DNA of 64,000 nucleotides. Source: Pseudomonas farsensis (GTDB lineage: Bacteria > Pseudomonadota > Gammaproteobacteria > Pseudomonadales > Pseudomonadaceae). The stretch spans positions 1 to 64,000 of the forward strand of contig NZ_JABWRF020000002.1 in assembly GCF_014268805.2 (NCBI RefSeq). Direction: 5' to 3'. The position numbers and the translations under genes were made by a program. Numbering within the stretch: position 1 is the first letter of the stretch; each line of letters begins with the position of its first letter. The notes beneath the pieces are model-generated. The model was given only the letters and a program-made list of their open reading frames with translations, made no database searches and was not told where the DNA came from. Below, piece after piece: positions 30,158 to 38,991 of the stretch.

Positions 30158-31584
30158 TGTTGCGACGCCAGGGTGGTAGCCGGGATGTCCAGGTGCTGGC
30201 CGATTTTCAGTTCGTCCGTCTTGAGGTTGTTACTGGCGCGCAGGCTGGCAACGCTCACCTGATAGCGTACGGCAATCATCGCCAGGGTCTCGCCGGAGCG
30301 CACGGTATGGTCACGCGGGCCCTGGGCGATCTTGCCGCTGTCGCGCAGCCAGGCAATGTAGGTGCCTGGCGGCGGGTTCTGCTGGAAGAACTGCCGCACG
30401 CCGGTGTGGATCGAGCGCGCCAGGGCTTGCTGGTGGCTGGCCGTGGCCAGTTTGGCGGCTTCGTTGGCGTTGGAGATAAACCCGGTTTCGACCAGGATCG
30501 ACGGGATATCCGGCGACTTCAGCACCATGAACCCGGCCTGCTCGACGCGCTGCTTGTGCAGCGGCGTGACCCGGCCCATGTTGCCCAGCACCTTCTGCCC
30601 GACGTTGAGGCTGGAACTGAGGGTCGCGGTCATCGACAGGTCGAGCAGCACGCCGGCGAGCATGCGGTCCTTGTCATCGAGGCTGACGTTGCCAGCACCA
30701 CCGATCAGGTCGGAACGGTTTTCGGTATCGGCCAGCCAGCGCGCGGTTTCGGAGGTGGCGCCACGGTCTGACAGGGCGAACACCGAGGCGCCAAAGGCGG
30801 CCTTGGACGGCGCGGCATCGGCGTGGATCGACACGAACAGGTCGGCGCCCTTCTTGCGGGCGATCTCGGTGCGCTTGCGCAACGGGATGAAGTAGTCGCC
30901 GGTGCGGGTCAGCTCGGCCCGGAAGCCTTTCTCGGCGTTGATCTGGCGCTGCAGCTCCTTGGCGATCTGCAGCACGATGTCTTTTTCGTGCTGGCCACGC
31001 GAACCAGAGGCGCCTGGGTCTTCACCGCCGTGGCCGGCGTCGATGGCCACCACGATGTCACGCTTGCCCGAAGGCACTGGCGGCAGCTTGATAGCCGGCT
31101 GTGCCGGGGTAACGGGCACCGCCGGGGTAGTGGCCGGGGTTTGTGGCGGCGGCGTAGGCGTCGGGTTGCTGGCAGCGATGGCATCGGCTTCCTGGTCGTA
31201 CAGGTCGACCACCAGGCGGTTGCCATACTGGGCGTTGGGCGCCAGGGTGAAGCTTTTCGGGGTGACCGACTTTTTCAGGTCGACCACCACGCGCAGGTCG
31301 GTGGGGGTGCGCTGGGCCGAACGCACGCTGGTGATCGGCGTGTTCGAGGTGGCAACGTTCAATGGCCCGCCCAAGGTGGCACCATTGATGTCGATGACCA
31401 GCCGATCAGGCGCGGACAGGGTGAAGACGCTGTGCTGCACAGGCCCGGACAGGTCGAAGACCAGCCGCGTGTTGTCCGGCGCGCGCCACAGGCGCACGCT
31501 CTTGACTTGAGTGACGGCCAGAGCCTCCACGGCCACCGTTGTCAGCAGCAATCCAACGACAGCGACCAGTGCGCGTATGCGCAT
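30154..31584 (-). CDS. amiB: N-acetylmuramoyl-L-alanine amidase with AMIN and LysM domains
   Basis: This periplasmic amidase cleaves septal peptidoglycan. The 476-residue protein has a signal peptide (about 1-26), an AMIN domain ([20 protein letters not shown]), a Pro/Thr linker, and a zinc Amidase_3 domain ([20 protein letters not shown], then a Glu in [10 protein letters not shown]). A C-terminal LysM follows ([20 protein letters not shown]). ATG 31584 with GGGGAAAGG upstream is preferred over an in-frame GTG four codons earlier. Neighbours tsaE and mutL match the E. coli amiB locus; amiC-like naming is also in use. Confidence 0.95.
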   Translation of the reverse strand: MRIRALVAVVGLLLTTVAVEALAVTQVKSVRLWRAPDNTRLVFDLSGPVQHSVFTLSAPDRLVIDINGATLGGPLNVATSNTPITSVRSAQRTPTDLRVVVDLKKSVTPKSFTLAPNAQYGNRLVVDLYDQEADAIAASNPTPTPPPQTPATTPAVPVTPAQPAIKLPPVPSGKRDIVVAIDAGHGGEDPGASGSRGQHEKDIVLQIAKELQRQINAEKGFRAELTRTGDYFIPLRKRTEIARKKGADLFVSIHADAAPSKAAFGASVFALSDRGATSETARWLADTENRSDLIGGAGNVSLDDKDRMLAGVLLDLSMTATLSSSLNVGQKVLGNMGRVTPLHKQRVEQAGFMVLKSPDIPSILVETGFISNANEAAKLATASHQQALARSIHTGVRQFFQQNPPPGTYIAWLRDSGKIAQGPRDHTVRSGETLAMIAVRYQVSVASLRASNNLKTDELKIGQHLDIPATTLASQQ

Positions 31585-31596
31585 ACCTTTCCCCAC

Positions 31597-32070
31597 TTAC
31601 TTTAAGAATTCTTTGGCCAGGACGGCACACCATGCCTCGCCGCGCGCGCCTTGTGGCGCAAGGTGCAACGAGCGTCCGCCCGCTTGCGGGCTTATGGTAA
31701 TGGTCAGGTCAGGCTTTGGCAAAACGCCCGCACCTTTATCTGGCCACTCGAACAGGCACAAGGCGTCGCCTTCGAAGTAATCGCGAATACCCAGGTACTC
31801 GAGTTCTTCCGGATCGACCAGGCGATACAGGTCGAAGTGAAAGGCTCGGATGTCGCCAATCTCATAAGGTTCAACCACGGTGAAGGTCGGGCTCTTGACC
31901 GGCCCGGCATGGCCCAGCCCGCGGATCAGACCGCGCGACAGCGTGGTCTTGCCCGCGCCCAGGTCACCTTCGAGAAAAATCACGCCATGCCCGCCAGTCA
32001 CCTGGGCGAGCGTCGCGCCAAACACTTCAGTGGCCGATTCGTCGGCCAGAAACAGGGTCAACACGCACAA
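31597..32070 (-). CDS. tsaE: tRNA threonylcarbamoyladenosine synthesis ATPase TsaE
   Basis: The 157-residue protein has Walker A LEGDLGAGKTTLSRG, SPTFTVVEPY and FDLYRLVDPEELEYLG with LFEWPDKG, the TsaE/YjeE signature. It works with TsaB, TsaC and TsaD to make t6A37 in ANN-reading tRNAs and is usually essential. Its start lies 13 bp inside the 3' end of nnrD, and amiB follows after a 12-bp gap, so it is mid-operon. Confidence 0.96.
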   Translation of the reverse strand: MCVLTLFLADESATEVFGATLAQVTGGHGVIFLEGDLGAGKTTLSRGLIRGLGHAGPVKSPTFTVVEPYEIGDIRAFHFDLYRLVDPEELEYLGIRDYFEGDALCLFEWPDKGAGVLPKPDLTITISPQAGGRSLHLAPQGARGEAWCAVLAKEFLK

Positions 32071-32912
32071 TGCTCCTCAAGTAACTCTCTTATGACCGGC
32101 ACCAGATCGCTGGCGGCCAGCCCTCTCCCCCCGCGCCCCAGGCGCTCGCCGGCGCGGGCATGCAGCCAGACGCCAAGGCACGCCGCCTGCCACGCTTGCA
32201 GGCCTTGGGCCAGCAACGCGGCCAGCACGCCTGTCAGCACATCGCCCAGCCCGGCACCTGCCATCGCCGGGTGGCCACGCTCGCACAGCGCCAGGCGCCC
32301 ATCGGGGCCTGCTATCAGCGTGCCTGCCCCCTTGAGCACACAGACACTTGCGTAACGCCGTGCCAGTTTGCGCGCAGCGCCCGGGCGGTCAGCCTGCACG
32401 GCCTCGGTAGAGATGCCCAGCAGGCGCGCAGCCTCACCCGGATGCGGGGTCAGCACGCTGCCGCCAGGCACGCTTAGCGGGGCGCCGGCCAGCAGGTTGA
32501 GCGCATCGGCATCCCACACCTGCGCAACGTGCGCACCGGCCACGGCCGACAGCAGGCTGCGCCCCCATGCCGCCTGGCCAAGGCCGGGCCCGACCACGAC
32601 CACACTGGCCCGCGCCAGCACACCCGGCAACTGGTTGGCCGAACTGACGCCAAGCCACATGGTTTCAGGCAGCCGGGCCAGGCCCGCGCCCACATGCTCG
32701 GGCCGCGTAGCCACGCTGACCAGCCCGGCGCCACAGCGCAGCGCCGCCTGCGCACTGAGCATCACCGCCCCGCCCGTGCCCAGGTCGCCGCCGACCACCA
32801 GCACATGGCCAAAATCGCCTTTGTGGGCATCCAACGGGCGCGGCGCAAGGCCCGCCAAGGCCAGGCGATCGAGGGCTTGCGGCGCATTGGCCGGGTGTTT
32901 GGTCTGAGGCAT
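32058..32912 (-). CDS. nnrD: ADP-dependent (S)-NAD(P)H-hydrate dehydratase, stand-alone C-terminal domain
   Basis: The 284-residue product repairs hydrated NAD(P)H. It carries the ribokinase-like YjeF C-terminal domain: GDFGHVLVVGGDLGTGGAVM, VVVGPGLGQ, VLTPHPGEAARLLG, KGAGTLIAGPDG and the catalytic GHPAMAGAGLGDVLTG. E. coli Nnr fuses this to an N-terminal epimerase, but no epimerase sequence precedes it here: the start (MPQTKHPANAPQAL) is 66 bp from divergent queG. Overlap with tsaE supports one operon. Confidence 0.92.
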   Translation of the reverse strand: MPQTKHPANAPQALDRLALAGLAPRPLDAHKGDFGHVLVVGGDLGTGGAVMLSAQAALRCGAGLVSVATRPEHVGAGLARLPETMWLGVSSANQLPGVLARASVVVVGPGLGQAAWGRSLLSAVAGAHVAQVWDADALNLLAGAPLSVPGGSVLTPHPGEAARLLGISTEAVQADRPGAARKLARRYASVCVLKGAGTLIAGPDGRLALCERGHPAMAGAGLGDVLTGVLAALLAQGLQAWQAACLGVWLHARAGERLGRGGRGLAASDLVPVIRELLEEHCAC

Positions 32913-32978
32913 GGGGTCAAAGGCTCCGATGTCTGGCAGAATTATACGCACCTCTCCCTGTAATGCTTGCCCCTTCCA

Positions 32979-34043
32979 ATGTCCGTGACTCATCCAGACC
33001 CCGCCGCGCTGGCCCAATCGATCAAGGATTGGGGCCAGGAACTCGGTTTTGCCCATGTCGGCATCGCCGGGGTCGACCTTGGCGAACATGAACAGCACCT
33101 GCAGCGCTGGCTCGAGGCCGGGTATAACGGCGAGATGGAGTACATGGGCGAGCACGGCAGCAAGCGGTCGCACCCCGACCAGTTGATACCGGGCACCGTG
33201 CGGGTAATTTCGCTGCGCATGGACTACCTGCCCGGCGACACCGAGATGGCCAAGCGCCTGGCCGAGCCGGAAAAAGCCTATATCGCCCGCTACGCGCTGG
33301 GCCGCGATTACCACAAGCTGGTGCGCAAGCGGGTGCAGCACTTTGCTGACCGCATCCAGCAGGCCATTGGCCCATTCGGCTACCGCGCCTTCGTCGATAG
33401 CGCCCCGGTGCTGGAAAAGGCCCTGGCGCAGGAAGCCGGGCTGGGCTGGATCGGCAAGAATACCCTGCTGCTCAACCGCAAGGCTGGCAGTTACTTCTTC
33501 CTGGCCGAGCTGTTTGTCGACCTGCCGCTGCCAATTGACGGCGTCCAGGGCAGCGACCACTGCGGCCGCTGCCAGGCCTGCCTGGATATCTGCCCAACCC
33601 AGGCCTTCGTCGGCCCTTACCAGCTCGATGCGCGGCGCTGCATCTCGTACCTGACCATCGAGCTGCGCCACGCCATCCCGGTGGAATTGCGCCCACTGAT
33701 CGGCAACCGCGTGTTCGGCTGTGACGACTGCCAGCTGGTATGCCCGTGGAACCGCTTCGCCAAGACCACCACCGAAGATGACTTCATGCCCCGCCGTGGG
33801 CTGGACAACATCGAGCTGGCCGAGCTGTTCGGCTGGGATGAAAAGCGTTTTCTGGCACGTACCGAGGGTTCACCGTTACGCCGCGCTGGCTACGAACGGT
33901 TTTCGCGCAACCTTGCGGTCGGGCTGGGCAATGCGCCATCGACCATACCGGTGATCGAAGCACTGAAGGCGCGCCAGGACGACCCGTCGGAGCTGGTGCG
34001 CGAGCATGTGCAGTGGGCGCTGGCCCAGCACGGGGTTGCTTGA
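32979..34043 (+). CDS. queG: Epoxyqueuosine reductase
   Basis: It performs the last step of queuosine synthesis, reducing epoxyqueuosine in tRNA with a cobalamin cofactor and two 4Fe-4S clusters. The 354-residue protein has the N-terminal cobalamin-binding domain (DWGQELGFAHVGIAGVDLGE). The ferredoxin motifs are CGRCQACLDICPTQAF and CDDCQLVCPWNRF, followed by a HEAT-like tail (VIEALKARQDDPSELVREHV). ATG 32979 gives the normal N-terminus, though the Shine-Dalgarno is weak. It diverges from nnrD. Confidence 0.97.
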   Translation: MSVTHPDPAALAQSIKDWGQELGFAHVGIAGVDLGEHEQHLQRWLEAGYNGEMEYMGEHGSKRSHPDQLIPGTVRVISLRMDYLPGDTEMAKRLAEPEKAYIARYALGRDYHKLVRKRVQHFADRIQQAIGPFGYRAFVDSAPVLEKALAQEAGLGWIGKNTLLLNRKAGSYFFLAELFVDLPLPIDGVQGSDHCGRCQACLDICPTQAFVGPYQLDARRCISYLTIELRHAIPVELRPLIGNRVFGCDDCQLVCPWNRFAKTTTEDDFMPRRGLDNIELAELFGWDEKRFLARTEGSPLRRAGYERFSRNLAVGLGNAPSTIPVIEALKARQDDPSELVREHVQWALAQHGVA

Positions 34044-34049
34044 GCCTGT

Positions 34050-34365
34050 TACGGCCTCATCGCAGGCTGGCGCCAGCTCCCACAGTGACCGCGCCAGCTG
34101 CAACATGGGTGTCTGGCTCGATTCCTGTGGAAGATTCTATGGGTTGGTACAAGCCTGTTCCCGCCAGATATATCTACTTGTGGCGAGCGGGCTTGTCCCG
34201 CGTTGGGCTGCGCAGCAGCCCCTGGGGTTTTCGGGGCTGCTGCAGCCCAACGCGGGACAAGCCCGCTCGCCACGACTCTCTATCATTTCCCTCAGGATTG
34301 GGTCCAACCACCAATGTTGCGGTTGAGCACGGCCTGCGTGGGAGCTGGCGCTAGCCTGCGATGGG
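34050..34365. repeat. Composite MITE-like repeat, copy 3
   Basis: Same modular order as 18037-18374: left end GGCCTCATCGCAGGCTGGCG; TTCTATGGGTTGGTACAAGC; a type-A palindrome around GGGCTGC hairpins; CTCAGGATTGGGTCCAACCA; and right end GCTAGCCTGCGATG. The left inner spacer after the first unit differs from copy 2, while the central and right parts match closely. It fills the gap between queG and the YicG-like gene. Confidence 0.85.
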
Positions 34366-34387
34366 CTGCAGCGCAGCCCCGGCGATC

Positions 34388-34999
34388 TCACTGCTGGTCG
34401 TTGTAGTGGAACTTGGGCATTTCCCAATGGAAGCGGATCGCCAACAACCGCACCAGAAAGCCACCGAACAGGGTCAGCAGCATGGCCTGCTCCGCTGGCA
34501 CCTTGAAGTACACGCAGCCCAGGTAGAACCAAGCCGCCGCAAACGACACACTGGCATACAGCTCACGGCGGAACACCAGCGGAATATCGTTGCAGAAGAT
34601 ATCCCGCAGGATGCCGCCGAACACACCTGTGATCACCCCGCTGATCGAGGCCACCAGCATGCCCTGCCCCATTTCCAGCGCGGTCATGCAGCCGATCAGG
34701 GTGAAGGCCACCAGCCCTAGCGCATCGAGCACCAGAAACAGCGAGCGCAAGTGGCGCATCAAGGGCGCGATGAAAATAGTCAACAGCGCCGCCAGGCTGG
34801 TCAGCACCAGGTATTCGGGGTGTTTGACCCAGGTCAGCGGGTAATGGCCCAGTAGCACATCACGCACCGAGCCGCCGCCTAGCGCGGTCACACAGGCGAT
34901 CAGCACCACACCAAACCAGTCCATGCCACGGCGCCCCGCAGACAGCGCGCCGGTCATCGCCTCAGCAGTGATGGCGATGAGGTAAAGCATCAACAACAT
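34388..34999 (-). CDS. TRIC/YicG-type (UPF0126) inner membrane protein
   Basis: The 203-residue product has about seven hydrophobic segments with two repeated glycine-rich units: ALGGGSVRDVLLGHYPLTWV and GVFGGILRDIFCNDIPLVFR. This GGG...RD pattern in inverted repeats is characteristic of the UPF0126/TRIC cation-channel fold. Ion selectivity cannot be read from the sequence. ATG 34999 (MLLMLYLIAITAEAMTGALS) is chosen; the second Met is an alternative. It probably forms its own unit downstream of orn. Confidence 0.9.
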   Translation of the reverse strand: MLLMLYLIAITAEAMTGALSAGRRGMDWFGVVLIACVTALGGGSVRDVLLGHYPLTWVKHPEYLVLTSLAALLTIFIAPLMRHLRSLFLVLDALGLVAFTLIGCMTALEMGQGMLVASISGVITGVFGGILRDIFCNDIPLVFRRELYASVSFAAAWFYLGCVYFKVPAEQAMLLTLFGGFLVRLLAIRFHWEMPKFHYNDQQ

Positions 35000-35108
35000 G
35001 TTTCGAGCCCAGAAAAGAAATGAAAAGCTGCAATCTGTAGGCAAAAGCCCATGGCCCGGGAACATCACCCGGCCCCAAGGACGCTGCCGACCCGCTGCGG
35101 CTTGCGGC

Positions 35109-35651
35109 TTACACCTTGATGAAGTGCTCGCGGTAGTGGCGCAGTTCTGCGATCGACTCGCGAATGTCGTCCAGGGCCAGGTGGGTGCCGCCCTTCTGGA
35201 AGCTGTCACGCACCTCTGGCGCCCAGCGCGCGGCGAGCTCCTTGAGGGTCGAAACGTCCAGGTTGCGGTAGTGGAAGTAGTTTTCCAGCGCACGCATGTG
35301 GCGATAAAGGAAGCGACGGTCCTGGCAGATGCTGTTGCCGCAGATCGGCGACTTGCCTTTGGGCACCCACTGCTCAAGGAATGCGATGGTCTGCGCCTCG
35401 GCCTCGGCCATGCTGACCTTGCTCTCGCGCACACGCTGGGTCAGGCCCGAGTTGCCGTGGGTGCGGGTATTCCACTCATCCATGCGCGCCAGCACTTCGT
35501 CGCTTTGATGGATGGCGATCACCGGGCCTTCGGCCAAGGTGTTCAGTTGGCTGTCGGTGACGATGGTAGCCATCTCGATGATGACATCGTGATCAGGGTC
35601 CAGACCGGTCATTTCCAGATCGATCCAGATCAGGTTCTGTGGGTTTTGCAT
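35109..35651 (-). CDS. orn: Oligoribonuclease
   Basis: This DEDDh 3'-5' exonuclease degrades 2-5-nt RNA, including pGpG from c-di-GMP breakdown. The 180-residue protein starts [20 protein letters not shown] (DxE motif) and has [15 protein letters not shown] and the H...D pair in [17 protein letters not shown] 35651 is preceded by GAGGAG. It is divergent from rsgA, as in E. coli and P. aeruginosa. Confidence 0.97.
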   Translation of the reverse strand: MQNPQNLIWIDLEMTGLDPDHDVIIEMATIVTDSQLNTLAEGPVIAIHQSDEVLARMDEWNTRTHGNSGLTQRVRESKVSMAEAEAQTIAFLEQWVPKGKSPICGNSICQDRRFLYRHMRALENYFHYRNLDVSTLKELAARWAPEVRDSFQKGGTHLALDDIRESIAELRHYREHFIKV

Positions 35652-35758
35652 GAAAGGCTCCTCGGATAGGCCGCCATAGTAGCCTAGCGCGGCTGGCGAT
35701 GGGCGCACCGTGCTAGACTGCGAACCGTTTTCCTATTGCATGCCGACACGGAACCTTC

Positions 35759-36790
35759 ATGGCCAAACGCCAGCTCAACCGCCGCCAGAACTGGCGCATC
35801 GAAAAGATCCAAGGTGAACGCGCCGCCCGCGCCGCCAAACGCGAGCAGCACGCGCTGCAGGAGCTTGAAGGCGGCGATCTGGGGCCTGAGCAGTTGGGCC
35901 TGGTCATCGCCCACTTTGGCGTCCAGGTAGAAGTCGAAGCACAGGACGGCGACGTCGCCGGCCAGGTATTCCGCTGCCACCTGCGCGCCAACCTGCCTGC
36001 ATTGGTCACTGGCGACCGCGTGGTGTGGCGTGCCGGCAACCAGGGTATCGGCGTGATCGTGGCGCAGATGCCACGCACCACCGAGCTGTGCCGGCCAAAC
36101 AACCATGGGCAGCTCAAACCGGTCGCCTCCAACGTTGACTTGATCGTCATCGTCTTCGCTCCGGCGCCCGAGCCGCACCCCAACCTGATCGACCGCTACC
36201 TGGTAGCCGCCGAGCACGCCGGCATTCGCCCGCTGCTGCTGCTGAACAAGGCCGACCTGATCAACGACGACAACGCGCCAGTGCTCAACGCCATGCTTGA
36301 GGTGTACCGCGGCCTCGGCTACCCGCTGCTGGAAGTGTCGGCGCACCACGGTGACGGCATGCAACGCCTGCAGCAGGCGCTCGATGGGCACATCAGCGTG
36401 TTCGTAGGGCAGTCGGGGGTGGGCAAGTCGTCGCTGGTCAACAGCCTGCTGCCGGACGCCGGCACCCGCGTTGGAGACCTGTCGGAATGGTCGGGCCAGG
36501 GTACCCACACCACCACCACCGCGCGGCTGTATCACTTCCCCAACGGCGGCGACCTGATCGACTCACCGGGCATCCGCGAGTTCGGCCTGGGGCATGTCAG
36601 CCGGGATGACGTCGAGGACGGCTTCATCGAGTTCCGCGAGCTGATCGGCAACTGCCGCTTCCGCGACTGCAAGCACGACCGCGAACCTGGCTGCGCACTG
36701 CTCAAGGGCCTTGAAGAAGGCCAGGTAACCCAGCAGCGCATGAACAGCTACCGCTCGATCATCGCCAGCCTGCCGCAGGATAGCTACTAG
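35759..36790 (+). CDS. rsgA: Small ribosomal subunit maturation GTPase RsgA
   Basis: The 343-residue protein is a circularly permuted GTPase: an OB-fold N-terminal domain, then G4 (LLLNKADL) before G1 ([12 protein letters not shown]) and G3 ([10 protein letters not shown]). A C-terminal zinc knuckle follows ([16 protein letters not shown]). It assists late 30S assembly. Start ATG 35759 gives the normal [18 protein letters not shown] terminus. It diverges from orn across about 107 bp. A REP pair follows the stop. Confidence 0.97.
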   Translation: MAKRQLNRRQNWRIEKIQGERAARAAKREQHALQELEGGDLGPEQLGLVIAHFGVQVEVEAQDGDVAGQVFRCHLRANLPALVTGDRVVWRAGNQGIGVIVAQMPRTTELCRPNNHGQLKPVASNVDLIVIVFAPAPEPHPNLIDRYLVAAEHAGIRPLLLLNKADLINDDNAPVLNAMLEVYRGLGYPLLEVSAHHGDGMQRLQQALDGHISVFVGQSGVGKSSLVNSLLPDAGTRVGDLSEWSGQGTHTTTTARLYHFPNGGDLIDSPGIREFGLGHVSRDDVEDGFIEFRELIGNCRFRDCKHDREPGCALLKGLEEGQVTQQRMNSYRSIIASLPQDSY

Positions 36791-36856
36791 CCGTTGTCGT
36801 TGGAGCGGTCATGAAAAAGGGCCGCATCAGCGTAATGCTGCTCACTTGAGATCGCC

Positions 36857-36960
36857 GGGGCCGCTTTGCGGCCCATCGCGGCACAAGGCCGCTCCTACAG
36901 AAGACCGTAGTCCCAGGCAGGAGCGGCCTTGTGTCGCGATGGGCTGCACGGCAGCCCCGA
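36857..36960. repeat. Inverted pair of type-C REP units
   Basis: The left arm is GGGGCCGCTTTGCGGCCCAT then CGCGGCACAAGGCCGCTCCT; the right arm is AGGAGCGGCCTTGTGTCGCG then ATGGGCTGCACGGCAGCCCC. They lie in inverted orientation between the convergent rsgA and motB genes. Confidence 0.8.
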
Positions 36961-36995
36961 GTGAACAGCATCACCGCATCAGCGGCCCTTCTCAG

Positions 36996-38006
36996 TTACT
37001 GCTCTTTGGCATCGTCCATCTTCAACACACCATCTTCGAAGATGTTCAGCTTCTGCCGAAGCTCACGCGGCTGCATCGGTGCACCGGCATCGCCAGGTGT
37101 CGCCGCGCCAGGTGCAGCACCCGCCGGCGGTGTAGCGGACGGAGCCTCTGGCGTACCCTGCTCGCCTTCGATGTCGCGCTGGGCCTTTTTGGTCAGCACG
37201 ATGATATCGATACGGCGGTTGACCGGGTTGAACGGGTTCTTGCGGTCAAACAGCGACGACGACGCATACCCCACCACCCGCGCCACCTGCCCGTCCGGGT
37301 AGCCACCGGCCACCAAGGCGCGGCGCGCAGCGTTGGCACGGTTGGCCGACAATTCCCAGTTGCCAAAATCACCCATCCCGGCAAACGGCTTGGCATCGGT
37401 GTGGCCACTGACGCTGATCTTGTTCGGCACCGCCTTGATGGTGTCGGCCATGGCCAGCAAAATGTCTTCGAAATACGGCTGCAGTCGCGCGCTGCCGATG
37501 TCGAACATCGGCCGGTTCTCGGCATCCATGATCTGGATGCGCAGGCCGTCCTGGGTAATCTCGAACAGGATCTGGTCCTTGAACTTCTGCAGTTGCGGGT
37601 TCTCTTCGACCTTGTTCTGCAGCTCTTGCAACAGCAGCTCGAGGCGCTCGCGCTCAACCTGCTCGGCCAGGGTCTCGACCTTGTCCTTGTCCAGCTGCAG
37701 GCTGGTGTCAGGGGTAGGTTCGGATTTGACTTCCGGGTTGATGGTCTTTTCTGGGGCGAGCTCCGGCGTACCGCCCAGGTCGATGATGTAGGGCGTGCCG
37801 CTTTCGGAGAAGCCGATCGGGTCCTTGAAGTAGCCGGCGATGGCCAGCTTCTGCTCGGGGGTGGCGGTCGACAGCAGCCACAGTACAAGGAAAAACGCCA
37901 TCATCGCCGTCGCGAAGTCGGCGAAGGCGATTTTCCAGGCACCGCCATGGTGCCCGCCACCGAAGCGCTTGACGCGCTTGATGATTATCGGCTGGTTGTT
38001 TTCCAT
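36996..38006 (-). CDS. motB: Flagellar stator protein MotB
   Basis: The 336-residue protein has a single N-terminal membrane helix (IAFADFATAMMAFFLVLWLL) with the proton-carrying Asp30. A plug/linker leads to an OmpA-like peptidoglycan-binding domain: NKISVSGHTDAKPF, NWELSANRANAARR and NRRIDIIVL. A Pro/Ala-rich tail follows. It is 3 bp from motA, so the pair is co-translated. Pseudomonas has a second stator set (motCD), not in this window. Confidence 0.97.
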   Translation of the reverse strand: MENNQPIIIKRVKRFGGGHHGGAWKIAFADFATAMMAFFLVLWLLSTATPEQKLAIAGYFKDPIGFSESGTPYIIDLGGTPELAPEKTINPEVKSEPTPDTSLQLDKDKVETLAEQVERERLELLLQELQNKVEENPQLQKFKDQILFEITQDGLRIQIMDAENRPMFDIGSARLQPYFEDILLAMADTIKAVPNKISVSGHTDAKPFAGMGDFGNWELSANRANAARRALVAGGYPDGQVARVVGYASSSLFDRKNPFNPVNRRIDIIVLTKKAQRDIEGEQGTPEAPSATPPAGAAPGAATPGDAGAPMQPRELRQKLNIFEDGVLKMDDAKEQ

Positions 38007-38009
38007 GAC

Positions 38010-38861
38010 TCAGCGACCGCGAACTGCTTGTTCCAGCTCGGCAAAGCTCGGACGGTGCTTGGGGTACAGCACCTTGCGCCCGAATTCCACGGCCAGCGAC
38101 GGCGGCATGCCCGAGGCCGAAGCCACCAGCGACGCCTTGATCGATTCGTACAGGTTCACTTCTTCCTTGGCATCGTGCTCCAGGCACTTGGCCAGCGGGC
38201 CGAAGAAGCCATAGGCCGCCAGAATACCGAAGAAGGTACCCACCAACGCCGCACCGACGTGCAGGCCGATGGACGCCTGATCGCCATCACCCAGCGAAGC
38301 CATGGTCACCACGATACCCAGTACTGCCGCGACGATACCGAAGCCGGGCATGCCGTCGGCGATGCCGTTGACCGCATGGGATGGGTGCTCGAGTTCTTCC
38401 TTCAGGCTCAGCAGTTCCATGTCGAACAGGCCTTCGAGCTCGTGCGGCGCCATGTTGCCGGTGGACATGATGCGCAGGTAGTCGCAGATATACGCGGTCA
38501 TGCGCTCATCGCCCAGTACCGCTGGGTACTTGGCGAAGATCGGGCTGGACGAGGCGTCTTCGATGTCGCCCTCGATGGCCATCATGCCCTCGCGGCGACT
38601 CTTGTTGAGAATTTCGTACACCAGGCCCAGCACCTCAAGGTAGAAGGTGTGGGTGAAGCGGCTGCCGAACATCTTCAGCGACTTCTTGAGCACGTGCATG
38701 GTCATCCAACCAGGGTTGGCCTGGAGGAACGCGCCAAGCGCCGCGCCACCGATGATCAGCACTTCAAATGGCTGAATCAGTGCAGCGATCTTGCCGTGGG
38801 AAAGCACGTACCCGCCGAGCACGCTCGCGAATACGACGATGATGCCGATAATCTTAGCCAT
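38010..38861 (-). CDS. motA: Flagellar stator protein MotA
   Basis: The 283-residue inner-membrane protein has four membrane helices (for example IIGIIVVFASVLGGYVLSHG, PGFGIVAAVLGIVVTMASLG, VGTFFGILAAYGFFGPLAKC) and a large cytoplasmic loop. GVAALGAFLQANP-type and FGIVAAVLGIV segments match the MotA/TolQ/ExbB signature. It is driven by a FliA-type promoter about 65 bp upstream and is followed at once by motB. Confidence 0.97.
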   Translation of the reverse strand: MAKIIGIIVVFASVLGGYVLSHGKIAALIQPFEVLIIGGAALGAFLQANPGWMTMHVLKKSLKMFGSRFTHTFYLEVLGLVYEILNKSRREGMMAIEGDIEDASSSPIFAKYPAVLGDERMTAYICDYLRIMSTGNMAPHELEGLFDMELLSLKEELEHPSHAVNGIADGMPGFGIVAAVLGIVVTMASLGDGDQASIGLHVGAALVGTFFGILAAYGFFGPLAKCLEHDAKEEVNLYESIKASLVASASGMPPSLAVEFGRKVLYPKHRPSFAELEQAVRGR

Positions 38862-38925
38862 AGGTTCAAAGCACTTGCTGTCGTGGTCAGGGTCGGGGAC
38901 GGGAGCTTTAAAACTCTTCTTCTAC

Positions 38926-38952
38926 TTATCGGCAGAACTGCGCCAGACTATA
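38926..38952 (-). promoter_or_regulatory. FliA (sigma-28) promoter for motAB
   Basis: On the minus strand TATA, a 15-bp spacer, then GCCGATAA. The -10 is a perfect match to the sigma-28 consensus and the -35 differs from TAAA by one base; the spacing is exactly right. It lies about 65 bp upstream of motA, as expected for a class IV flagellar gene. The divergent HDOD gene starts 40 bp further on. Confidence 0.85.
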
Positions 38953-38991
38953 GCCACTCCAAGCGAAAAGCCAGTTCGGACTGATGTCAAA

